Below, one piece after another: positions 15,458 to 22,421 of a stretch of 64,000 bases of DNA. Source of the DNA: Fen-1364 sp049515135 (lineage in GTDB: Bacteria > Spirochaetota > Spirochaetia > SZUA-6 > Fen-1364); NCBI GenBank assembly GCA_049515135.1, contig JBEKUJ010000005.1:124001-188000 (forward strand). Direction: 5' to 3'. The translations under genes and the position numbers were made by a program. The stretch's first letter is position 1. The number at the start of each line of letters is the position of its first letter. The notes under the pieces were generated by a model. It worked only from the letters and a program-made list of their open reading frames with translations. It was not told the DNA's origin and made no database searches.

Positions 15458-16764
15458 TCCGCGCTCCGCGCGGGCAGCGCGATGCGCGCCTCGGTGCCGC
15501 CGCCGTTTCGCGCGGCGAGCGTGAGGGTCCCCCCTGCAGCCTCCACGAACCTGCGCGAAAGGGAGAGCCCGACCCCCGAGCCGTGCACTTTGTCCGTGAA
15601 AAAAGGATCAAACACTTTTTCCAGCAGCTCGGGAGCTATGCCTTTCCCCCGGTCTCTCACGGCAATCACCACCGAGGTTTTCTCCCTCAGAAGCGCTACC
15701 TCCACGTCGCACCGGCCATCCGCGTCCGGGTAGCTCTCATGCGCGTTGCGCACCAGGTTCTCCATGACAGAGCGCAGGAGATCACCGTCAAAGCTCACTG
15801 CTGCTCCCCGACCCGACGGGGCAGTTGTGAAGGAGACCGGGACAGGCAGTTTTCCAGCAATCTCGGCCAGGAACTCCTCAACGACGATTCTCTGGGGACT
15901 GCCGACGGGATTCTTCAGGAAATCACCCACCCGATGCGAAAGAAGGGAAAGCCTCTCCACTTCCTCATCGATGGCATCGAGCTGGGCGGAGCCGTTGCCG
16001 CCCAGCCGCTTTCGCAGCAGCCCCGTCTGGATGCGTATTGCGCTCAACGGGTTCCTGATCTCATGAGCAAGAGTCCGCGCGCTCTCTCCTAGCCGGGCCA
16101 GCGTCTGCTGTTCCTGGGCCACTCGTCTGTGGCGAATATTGCTGGAGAGCAGAAGGAGGAACAGCGCGGCGATGCCGGCAACGGCAACAGGGGCCACTAC
16201 CGCGGCCGTGCGGTACAGGAACTGCAGGCGATAGTAGGACGATATGTCCATGGCAAGGAACAGCGCGCCGGCCGGACCGTGAGGCGTTCCGCGAAATCCG
16301 CCGAAAGGCCTGCCGCCGTGCGGCGGCAATCCCATGCCCGGCATGCCCATCATGAAATGGCCCGGGCCCGGTTCTGGCCCCATCATTCCCGGGCCGCCGG
16401 GACCAAAAACCATCCGCAGGGTGAGAAGCCCATGCATACGGTCGTAGCGAAAGCCCGCGCGGGCACTTTCGACGTCGAAAACATCGGGGGCGTCACCGAC
16501 GCGAACAATGGAGTCACCGTTTGGTGCGTACAGGCCGAACCCCCTGATCCGCGGATCGAGCCTGGCCGGGTCCAGGGACCCTTCGGCGCGGAAGGAGTTT
16601 CCCAGAGCCAAAGCGGTGCGGTCAGCCTCGTACTCCACGAGGATCCTGGCCCTGCTGGACTCCCCGATGAGCAGGAACACAGAAAGGATGCCCAGACCCA
16701 CAAAGAGGATCAAGAATGCGGGAACGAGAAACCGTGTTTCCCAGCTTGCTTTCATCCGAATCAA
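15454..16764 (-). CDS. Membrane histidine kinase with Gly/Met/Pro-rich periplasmic loop
   Basis: A 436-residue sensor kinase. TM1 is near the N-terminus (FLVPAFLILFVGLGILSVFL), a periplasmic domain covers about 34-186, and TM2 (AAVVAPVAVAGIAALFLLLL) follows. HisKA has H234 in LAHEIRNPLSAI, and HATPase has the N box ENLVRNAHES and G box DRGKGIAP. No PAS or HAMP domain is obvious. The periplasmic loop contains a low-complexity run with GMMG and HFMMGMPGMG that resembles the tail of the periplasmic protein encoded just upstream. Its cognate regulator overlaps by 4 bases. The overall design recalls ZraS (metal/envelope stress), but the ligand is unknown. Confidence 0.92.
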   Translation of the reverse strand: MIRMKASWETRFLVPAFLILFVGLGILSVFLLIGESSRARILVEYEADRTALALGNSFRAEGSLDPARLDPRIRGFGLYAPNGDSIVRVGDAPDVFDVESARAGFRYDRMHGLLTLRMVFGPGGPGMMGPEPGPGHFMMGMPGMGLPPHGGRPFGGFRGTPHGPAGALFLAMDISSYYRLQFLYRTAAVVAPVAVAGIAALFLLLLSSNIRHRRVAQEQQTLARLGESARTLAHEIRNPLSAIRIQTGLLRKRLGGNGSAQLDAIDEEVERLSLLSHRVGDFLKNPVGSPQRIVVEEFLAEIAGKLPVPVSFTTAPSGRGAAVSFDGDLLRSVMENLVRNAHESYPDADGRCDVEVALLREKTSVVIAVRDRGKGIAPELLEKVFDPFFTDKVHGSGVGLSLSRRFVEAAGGTLTLAARNGGGTEARIALPARSAE

Positions 16765-16831
16765 GGATATCTTTCCCCGAAAAAAAGAGCCAGCGCAACG
16801 CGCTGACTCCCTGTCTGAACCGTTTCGAGAA

Positions 16832-17320
16832 TCAGTCCCGATCCGACGGGCCCATCATTCCGTAGCCGGGTCCGCCACCGCGTCCGTAGCCGCCCATCAT
16901 CCCGTGGCCCGGCCCGAACCCTCTGCCCCGGCCATCCATCATCCGCTCGGCGTAGAAGCGAAAAAGGTCGTAATCCTTTCCATCGATTGTCGCCTGGGTC
17001 ACGAACAGGCCGGTGATGTTCCTGTCAGCGGCGGCCCAGCCCCACCGGGGGGAATCGCTCAGCTGATACCCCTGCACGGTGACCTGCGTCCCGTCTTTCA
17101 CTCCTGAGCGATCGACGAGAAACGGCGGCACCATGAGAAGGTACTGCTTGTCTCCGACCTTCAGGATGGCGTGCGGAAAGCTCTGCAGGGATACAGTGCC
17201 CTTGAGCACTACTTTGTCACCCTGGAAAACTCCGGGCTGCGTCTTTTCATTCTGACCGCCGGCGAAAGCGGCGCTCGCCAGTGAAAGAGCAGCCAGGACC
17301 AGGGAAAGTCTCTTTGCCAT
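16832..17320 (-). CDS. Periplasmic protein with Gly/Met-rich tail, partner of the kinase
   Basis: A 162-residue secreted protein. A signal peptide (MAKRLSLVLAALSLASAAFA) precedes a compact beta-rich domain of about 100 residues with an OB-fold-like strand pattern (VVLKGTVSLQSFPHAILKVG). The C-terminal 35 residues are Gly/Arg/Met-rich with two GMMG motifs and a His (PGHGMMGGYG). Similar Met motifs occur in the sensor loop of the next gene. The start at 17320 has a strong GGAGG and sits about 22 bases below a sigma-54 promoter. By analogy with ZraP it may buffer a metal and modulate the kinase. That role is inferred; no family name is recognised. Confidence 0.75.
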   Translation of the reverse strand: MAKRLSLVLAALSLASAAFAGGQNEKTQPGVFQGDKVVLKGTVSLQSFPHAILKVGDKQYLLMVPPFLVDRSGVKDGTQVTVQGYQLSDSPRWGWAAADRNITGLFVTQATIDGKDYDLFRFYAERMMDGRGRGFGPGHGMMGGYGRGGGPGYGMMGPSDRD

Positions 17321-17352
17321 AGTGGCCTCCTTGCATGTTCTGGCAGTACCTC

Positions 17353-17368
17353 TGCAAGGACCATGCCA
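17353..17368 (-). promoter_or_regulatory. Sigma-54 (-24/-12) promoter of the sensory operon
   Basis: Read leftward the site is TGGCATGGTCCTTGCA. Its GG and GC are exactly 10 bases apart, and it matches the consensus TGGCACGRNNNTTGCW at all but one defined position. The start of transcription would be near 17342, giving a 22-base leader with GGAGG before ATG 17320. Confidence 0.82.
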
Positions 17369-17458
17369 GGGACACACGGGAAAATGCGCGTGTTTGCGGC
17401 AATTCACGTCAAGTTTCGTTGTAAAATGCCTGCCGGCGATCCGCACACTGCGCAGATT

Positions 17459-17484
17459 TTTCGCACTGACGTTTTTCTGCGAAA
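17459..17484. promoter_or_regulatory. Inverted repeat, candidate enhancer site for the NtrC-type regulator
   Basis: Arms TTTCGCA (17459-17465) and TGCGAAA (17478-17484) are perfect complements 12 bases apart, centred about 130 bases upstream of the expected sigma-54 start site, which is normal for enhancer-binding proteins. A second small palindrome, GAAAGACTTTC (17481-17491), overlaps one arm. The remaining intergenic sequence (17369-17617) is AT-richer and holds no gene. Confidence 0.45.
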
Positions 17485-17617
17485 GACTTTCACACAAGGG
17501 ACCATGTACAGATAACAGGAAATTATGAGATATTCATGCCATGTTCATTGCGTTTTTTGCGCCGACAATGACCATACAAGGCTTATGAGAAGATAGCGTG
17601 AAAGGGGGAGACCGGCC

Positions 17618-18661
17618 TTGACTGTTGCCCAGTACAAGAAGCTAGAGAACCAGTTTGCCCAAAGCGTGGGTCTCTGGCTGAGGCGGACCTGGGTCAGGCT
17701 TTTCGAAGCCTTTCTGCTCGGAATGAGAAAGGGCAAGCAGCGGTTCACCGTCATGATCATCCCCCACACGGAGAACCGGATCTTCAACTTCCAGATCTCA
17801 TTCTTTTCCCTCATTTTTTTCACCTGCGTCATCGGTATTGTCGTGGCTGGATTCGCGCTCCTGGCCACTCATTTCACGCCCATGAACGAAAGGTTGAAGC
17901 AGGTTTCGGCAGATCTTCGGGACAGCGAAACCGCCATTCAGAGTCTTCGGGACGAGGTCTCCGCCCTGCGAAAGGCCGAAAGGGGCTTCAACGTGAGCGT
18001 GCAGACCGTGCGGGACTCCTTGACCAACCCGGACCCTTTCACGCCGGCGGGGACCAGCGCGGTGACCGCGCTTTTCCGCACGCCAGAGACTCGCAGCCAG
18101 GGCAACCTGAAGGAGCTGGCGGATCTGAAAAACACGACCAGCCTTATGGATAGCTCCACCGAGACCCTGGACGAGATCGGGAAAGTGCTGAAGACGTACA
18201 AAGAGCTTCTTGCAGACACCCCCACTCTCTGGCCGCTGAAGGGAGTGCACGGAATCATCACCACCCGGTTCGGCTGGACCATCCACCCGTTCACTCACAT
18301 GGGGTATCTGCATCTGGGCGTCGACATCGCCTGGGCCATGGGGACACCTGTCCAAGCGGCCGCAAACGGGATCGTCGTGCAGACCGGCTACAATGACGAC
18401 CTTGGCAACTTCGTCGCCATCCAGCACAAGTACGGATTCATGACCAGGTATCTCCACATGATGCGGGTGGCAACGTACAAAGGGGCCCACGTGAGCCGCG
18501 GCGACGTCATCGGCTGGGTCGGAACGACCGGGCTCTCCACTGGTCCTCACCTGCACTACGAAGTGCATCTGGGCGGCAACTACGTGGACCCCATGAACTT
18601 CCTCTCCATCCCCCCTGACCTGGACGCGACAAAAGGCGGTCGGGGCATGGCAAGCGATTGA
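17618..18661 (+). CDS. M23-family murein endopeptidase, membrane anchored, TTG start
   Basis: A 347-residue protein. A cytoplasmic basic N-terminus (about 60 residues) precedes one membrane helix (about 60-85) and a coiled coil (about 90-125, DSETAIQSLRDEVSALRKAE). The LytM/M23 domain covers about 215-330, with zinc and catalytic residues H232 and D236 (HLGVD) and H311/H313 (HLHY). All are present, so it should be an active cell-wall hydrolase rather than an EnvC-type activator. The TTG start is supported by AAGGGGGAG 7 bases upstream. It is typical of spirochaete and other enzymes that open peptidoglycan during growth or division. Confidence 0.9.
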   Translation: MTVAQYKKLENQFAQSVGLWLRRTWVRLFEAFLLGMRKGKQRFTVMIIPHTENRIFNFQISFFSLIFFTCVIGIVVAGFALLATHFTPMNERLKQVSADLRDSETAIQSLRDEVSALRKAERGFNVSVQTVRDSLTNPDPFTPAGTSAVTALFRTPETRSQGNLKELADLKNTTSLMDSSTETLDEIGKVLKTYKELLADTPTLWPLKGVHGIITTRFGWTIHPFTHMGYLHLGVDIAWAMGTPVQAAANGIVVQTGYNDDLGNFVAIQHKYGFMTRYLHMMRVATYKGAHVSRGDVIGWVGTTGLSTGPHLHYEVHLGGNYVDPMNFLSIPPDLDATKGGRGMASD

Positions 18662-18671
18662 GGATCTGCTT

Positions 18672-19175
18672 CTAGCCGCTGTGCTTTGCGCGCATCATTG
18701 CGGCTGTTTCCTCGCGGGAGGGTCCGTAGATGCGCGGCACCACAAGACCCGCCATGCGCATGAGGACAGCCACCTGGCCGCGATGGTGGATCTGGTGACG
18801 GATCAGCGTCTGCAGCGCCGCCGCAATGGTCACGGATCTTCCAAACAGGTCGATTTCCCTGGCAAGCTGTGCGTCTGTCAGCTTTGACCGGGCCTGCTCA
18901 CCCAGCGCTGCAGCCGCCCTCTGGTAAGCATCCGCAATGAGGTTTGCAGAGCCGGGAGCTTCGGTGCCCCGGGGGGGTGTCCCGATCTCCAGTCCGATTG
19001 CGGACCCTGTTATTCCGATCATCATCACCATGTGCCAGGCGATCTTGCCAAGCGCGTTGCCTTCCGGGTCCGATTTCTGCTTCAGGGAAGCATCAGTGAG
19101 GTTGCGCTGCACGCCGAGGCTTGTGGCGCTTTCCCTGCCCCAGTCTTCGACGAACTCCGCTATGGTAGTATGCAT
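18672..19175 (-). CDS. DinB-family protein
   Basis: A 167-residue four-helix protein distinct from the DinB/YfiT gene at 10.4 kb. Putative metal histidines occur in KIAWHMVMMIGITG and LIRHQIHHRGQVAVLMRMAG; the latter is the typical C-terminal HxxHHRGQ signature. Such proteins bind divalent metal and many act in thiol transfer or stress, but function here is unknown. The ATG at 19175 has no Shine-Dalgarno and lies 6 bases below a TACCTT box, so the mRNA may be leaderless. It is divergent from the glycine riboswitch. Confidence 0.82.
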   Translation of the reverse strand: MHTTIAEFVEDWGRESATSLGVQRNLTDASLKQKSDPEGNALGKIAWHMVMMIGITGSAIGLEIGTPPRGTEAPGSANLIADAYQRAAAALGEQARSKLTDAQLAREIDLFGRSVTIAAALQTLIRHQIHHRGQVAVLMRMAGLVVPRIYGPSREETAAMMRAKHSG

Positions 19176-19181
19176 GAGCTA

Positions 19182-19211
19182 AAGGTAACGTGCTCCCGAA
19201 GGCCGGATCAA
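19182..19211 (-). promoter_or_regulatory. Candidate promoter of the DinB gene, leaderless
   Basis: Read leftward: TTGATC (complement of 19206-19211), 18 bases, TACCTT (complement of 19182-19187). The start codon is 6 bases past the -10 box. Confidence 0.42.
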
Positions 19212-19222
19212 CTGCCCGGCGC

Positions 19223-19251
19223 TTGACGTCCCATGACGGCCGTGATACCGT
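19223..19251 (+). promoter_or_regulatory. Sigma-70 promoter of the glycine cleavage operon
   Basis: TTGACG (19223-19228), a 17-base spacer, TACCGT (19246-19251) with TGA just before it as an extended -10. The start of transcription near 19258 lies immediately upstream of the first riboswitch aptamer. Confidence 0.6.
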
Positions 19252-19271
19252 GCGTCTGGTTCAGCTGGAAG

Positions 19272-19528
19272 AACAGTGCGAGAGAGAACCGCGGCGGGCG
19301 CGATGCCCGCGTGAAAGGTCGCCGAAGGGGCAAGCAGCGGGCCGGCGCACGGGCCGCTGAAACTCTCAGGCAGAAGGATCGCGCTGGGACAGCCCTCTGG
19401 AAAGTTGCCGCATCGGCCCCCACGGGGGAGGATCGGTCGCCGAAGGGGCAAAGCCTGGACGTGAGGCGGGAACCTGCGGGTAATCGCGAAGGCCACGGTC
19501 CAGGATCAATCTCTCAGGCCCATGACAG
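19272..19528 (+). ncRNA. Tandem glycine riboswitch
   Basis: Two consecutive glycine aptamers. Each has the conserved CGCCGAAGGGGCAA block (19321-19334 and 19439-19452) followed by CTCTCAGGC (19366-19374 and 19511-19519). The first aptamer covers roughly 19272-19400 and the second roughly 19405-19528. An intrinsic terminator follows directly, and then gcvT. In known tandem glycine riboswitches, glycine binding prevents the terminator and turns on the cleavage system. The arrangement here fits that ON-switch. Aptamer borders are approximate. Confidence 0.93.
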
Positions 19529-19529
19529 A

Positions 19530-19562
19530 GGAGAACGGGAACGCACCCGTTCTCCTTTTTTT
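19530..19562 (+). terminator. Riboswitch-controlled intrinsic terminator
   Basis: A ten-base-pair stem, GGAGAACGGG (19530-19539) and CCCGTTCTCC (19546-19555), with a six-base loop and a run of seven T (19556-19562). It lies 16 bases before the gcvT start, placed to act as the expression platform of the glycine riboswitch. Confidence 0.93.
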
Positions 19563-19578
19563 ATCAAGGGGAGGTTGC

Positions 19579-20677
19579 ATGCAGACCAAGCTGCATGACT
19601 GGCATGTTCGGGCCGGCGCGCGAATGATCGATTTCAGCGGATGGGACATGCCCATCCAGTACGGGACGGGCCCCCGGGAGGAGCACCTTCGCGTTCGGTC
19701 CGCTGCCGGGATCTTCGACATCGATCATATGGGCAGGTTCGAGGTCGAAGGGCCCGACTCCCTGGAGTTTCTCCAACGGGTTCAGACCTGGGACGTCTCC
19801 CGCATCGGGGAAGGCCGGGCGCACTACAGCCTTCTGTGCTCGGAATCCGGCGGGATTATCGACGACATCTTTCTGTACCACCTTCCTCGATCGTGGCTCG
19901 TCATCGTGAACGCGTCCAATACGGCAAAGGACCTGGCCTGGATGCAGTCGCAATCGCGCGGCATGAATGTCAGCCTGAGAAATCGCACGGGCGACACATG
20001 CATGCTCGCGCTGCAGGGTCCGGCGGCGCGTGAGATCCTTAAGCCCTTGTGCGACGGGATGGACCTCGATGAGCTGGGATTCCATCGGGTCAGAGAATGC
20101 AGCCTTCTGGGCGTTGCTTCCATTCTCTGCACTGCGGGATACACCGGCGAGCCTGGCTGCGAGATGCTGGTCCCTGCCGGAGACACCGAGCGTCTCTGGG
20201 CTGCGGTCCTCAAGGCGGGCGAGGCCCGCGGGCTCATCCCGTGCGGCCTCGGAGCGCGCGACTCCCTGCGGGTGGAGGCGTGTCTGCCCCTGTACGGAAA
20301 TGAAATCGACGAGAGCACGGACCCCATCAGCGCGAGCCTCGCCCGTGCCGCTGTCTGCATGGATGGGCATGAGTTCGTCGGCAAGCAGGCCCTCGGCGGC
20401 TATTGCAGCCAGGCCTCTCTCCTGTCGCCTGGTGGGCTTCGAGATGGTGGATGCGGGAGTGCCGCGGCAAGGCTACCCCATCCAGGCCGGTGGCCGGAAG
20501 GTCGGGCGCGTAACGACCGGCCTGGCAAGCGCTTCGACGCGGCGGTTCCTCGGCATGGGATACGTCGACAGCGCTCTTGCGGAGCCGGGCAGCGAGGTGC
20601 AGATCGTCATCAGGGAATCACCGAAAGCCGCGCGGATCGTAAAGCGGCCATTTTACACATCGCCCCACTGGAGGTGA
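19579..20677 (+). pseudogene. gcvT: Glycine cleavage system T protein, frameshifted
   Basis: Aminomethyltransferase that releases ammonia and passes the methylene group from the lipoyl H protein to tetrahydrofolate. The first 272 residues read in one frame (MQTKLHDWHVRAGARMIDFS, FDIDHMGRFEVEG, AGYTGEPGCEML, GLGARDSLRVEACLPLYG, HEFVGKQAL). After the codon for Leu at 20392-20394 the homology continues in the +1 frame (AAIAARPLSCRLVGFEMVDA, RQGYPIQAGGRKVG) to a TGA at 20675-20677. Removing one G near 20395 restores a full-length protein of about 365 residues. Upstream and downstream codons look fully conserved. A sequencing or assembly error, a recent mutation, or a shift-prone site are all possible. 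RBS: GGGGAGG. Confidence 0.9.
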
Positions 20678-20682
20678 CAGGG

Positions 20683-21072
20683 ATGGAGTATCGATTCGAC
20701 GAGAAGGCGCGCTACTCGAAGACCCACGAGTGGGTGAGGATGGACGGCGCTGAGGCGGTTGTGGGCATCACCGACTATGCCCAGAACAAGCTCTCCGACG
20801 TGGTGTTCACAGACCTCCCTGCGGTCGGCAAGGAGCTGAAAAAGGAGACCGCCTTCATGGTGATAGAGTCTGTGAAAGCAGCGGAAGACGTGTTTTCTCC
20901 AGTCTCGGGTGCGGTCACCGCGCGAAACGAGAAGCTGGTCAAGGCGCCCGAGCTTGTGAACAAAGACCCCTTCGGGGATGGCTGGCTGGTGCGCGTGCGC
21001 CTGAGCAACGCGAAAGAGCTCGATTCGCTCCTGGACCCGGCGTCCTACAGGAAGTTCGTGGAGACCCTATGA
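20683..21072 (+). CDS. gcvH: Glycine cleavage system H protein
   Basis: A 129-residue lipoyl carrier of the glycine cleavage complex. The lipoylation site is K65 in IESVKAAEDVFSP. Other family blocks are YSKTHEWVRMDG, VVGITDYAQNKLSDVVFTDLP and NKDPFGDGWLVRVRL. It starts 5 bases after the gcvT stop with AGGTGACAGGG as ribosome binding region. Because gcvT is frameshifted, the first gcvT frame happens to run on into gcvH without a stop, giving an artificial T-H fusion ORF. The ATG at 20683 is the natural start. The 3' end overlaps gcvPA by 4 bases. Confidence 0.96.
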   Translation: MEYRFDEKARYSKTHEWVRMDGAEAVVGITDYAQNKLSDVVFTDLPAVGKELKKETAFMVIESVKAAEDVFSPVSGAVTARNEKLVKAPELVNKDPFGDGWLVRVRLSNAKELDSLLDPASYRKFVETL

Positions 21073-22421
21073 GCTTCATTCCCAATACGGATGCCGACAG
21101 GGCGCGCATGCTTGCGGCTGTCGGCGCCGCTTCCATAGCCGAGCTTTTTCACGACGTACCGGAAAAGTTTCGCTTCCCCCGGCTGGACCTTCCGGCCGCG
21201 CTTTCCGAGCAGGAGATTCTTGCCGAGCTGGACTCACTGTCCCGGCTCAACCAGTGCGGCCCGCAAGTGCCTTCCTTCCTGGGCGCGGGCGCCTACCGGC
21301 ATTTCATCCCAGCTGTCGTGGACGCCATGGTTTCCAGATCGGAGTTCGCCACGGCGTACACGCCTTACCAGCCGGAAGTCAGCCAGGGTACGCTGCAGGC
21401 CATTTTCGAGTATCAAAGCATGATGGCCCGGTTGACCGGCATGGAGGCCTCCAACGCCTCCCACTACGATGGGGCCGCGGCTACCGCTGAGGCGGTCATC
21501 ATGGCGCTGAACGTCGCGCAGGGGGAGAAAAGGGGCGTGCTTCTCTCTGCCGGGCTGCATCCCCAGTACCGGGCGGTGGTCCGCACGTACACCCAGGGCA
21601 TGGGGCTCACCATCACCGGCGATGAGAACATCGCAGATGGCCTGGATCGGCTCGGGTCCCTGTGTGATGAAAATACTGCCTGCGTCGTCGTCCAGTATCC
21701 GGATTTCCTTGGAAGGATTATCCAGCCTGACCATCTCTCCGCATTGGCGCAGCGGGTTCATGCCTGCGGCGGCCTGCTTGTCGTTGTCGCTAATCCCATT
21801 GCTCTTGGGCTTCTTGTCCCACCGGGGGAGATGGGCGCAGACGTCGTGGCCGGCGAAGGCCAGGCGCTTGGGAACCATCTCTCTTTCGGGGGGCCCTACC
21901 TGGGGTTCTTCGCCTTTCGGCGGGACCATATCCGCAGATCAAGCGGGCGGATTGCCGGGGAGACCGCGGATCACGATGGACGCAGGAGCTACGTGTTCAC
22001 ACTCAGCACCCGCGAGCAGCACATCAGGCGTGAGAAAGCAACCTCGAACATCTGCACCAACCAGTCGCTGAACGCCCTGGCCGCCGCGGTCTACCTTGCC
22101 GCCCTGGGGCCCGGGGGACTGCGGCGCGTGGCCCAGCTTTGCTGGCACAAGGCCCACTACGCCGCCTCCGCCATCGCCGGGCTGTCCGGCTACGCCGTGG
22201 GCAGGGAGGAGTTCTTCCACGAGTTCGTCGTTCGCTGTCCCGCTCCTGTTCAGCGCATCAACGAGAGGCTTCTGGAAAAGCACGGGATCATCGGGGGCTA
22301 CGACCTGAGCGCGGAATATCCCGGGATGCCCAACTCCATGCTGGTCTGCTGCACAGAGGTCACCACAAAGGAACAGATCGACCGCCTTGTCCTTGCCCTG
22401 GAGGATTGCCGACATGCCTGA
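21069..22421 (+). CDS. gcvPA: Glycine dehydrogenase (decarboxylating) subunit 1
   Basis: A 450-residue alpha subunit of the two-subunit P protein, which decarboxylates glycine and loads the aminomethyl group on GcvH. Family blocks: MSFIPNTDADRARML, FLGAGAYRHFIPAVVDAM, FATAYTPYQPEVSQGTLQAI, EASNASHYDGAAATAEA, GEGQALGNHLSFGGPYLGFF, and REQHIRREKATSNICTNQ. It lacks the PLP lysine, as expected for this subunit. It overlaps gcvH by 4 bases and gcvPB by 8, so the three are tightly coupled. Confidence 0.96.
   Translation: MSFIPNTDADRARMLAAVGAASIAELFHDVPEKFRFPRLDLPAALSEQEILAELDSLSRLNQCGPQVPSFLGAGAYRHFIPAVVDAMVSRSEFATAYTPYQPEVSQGTLQAIFEYQSMMARLTGMEASNASHYDGAAATAEAVIMALNVAQGEKRGVLLSAGLHPQYRAVVRTYTQGMGLTITGDENIADGLDRLGSLCDENTACVVVQYPDFLGRIIQPDHLSALAQRVHACGGLLVVVANPIALGLLVPPGEMGADVVAGEGQALGNHLSFGGPYLGFFAFRRDHIRRSSGRIAGETADHDGRRSYVFTLSTREQHIRREKATSNICTNQSLNALAAAVYLAALGPGGLRRVAQLCWHKAHYAASAIAGLSGYAVGREEFFHEFVVRCPAPVQRINERLLEKHGIIGGYDLSAEYPGMPNSMLVCCTEVTTKEQIDRLVLALEDCRHA

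Noticed and set aside
17341..17356. Rightward sigma-54-like match TGGCAG...TGCA
   Set aside because: GG and GC are 10 apart, but it matches the consensus poorly around them, overlaps the much better leftward site and lies 260 bases from the M23 start.
20395..21072. Single fused GcvT-GcvH protein as the natural product
   Set aside because: The stretch between the broken T part and GcvH (20395-20682) is out-of-frame gcvT sequence without homology, while the normal GcvT end is readable in the next frame.
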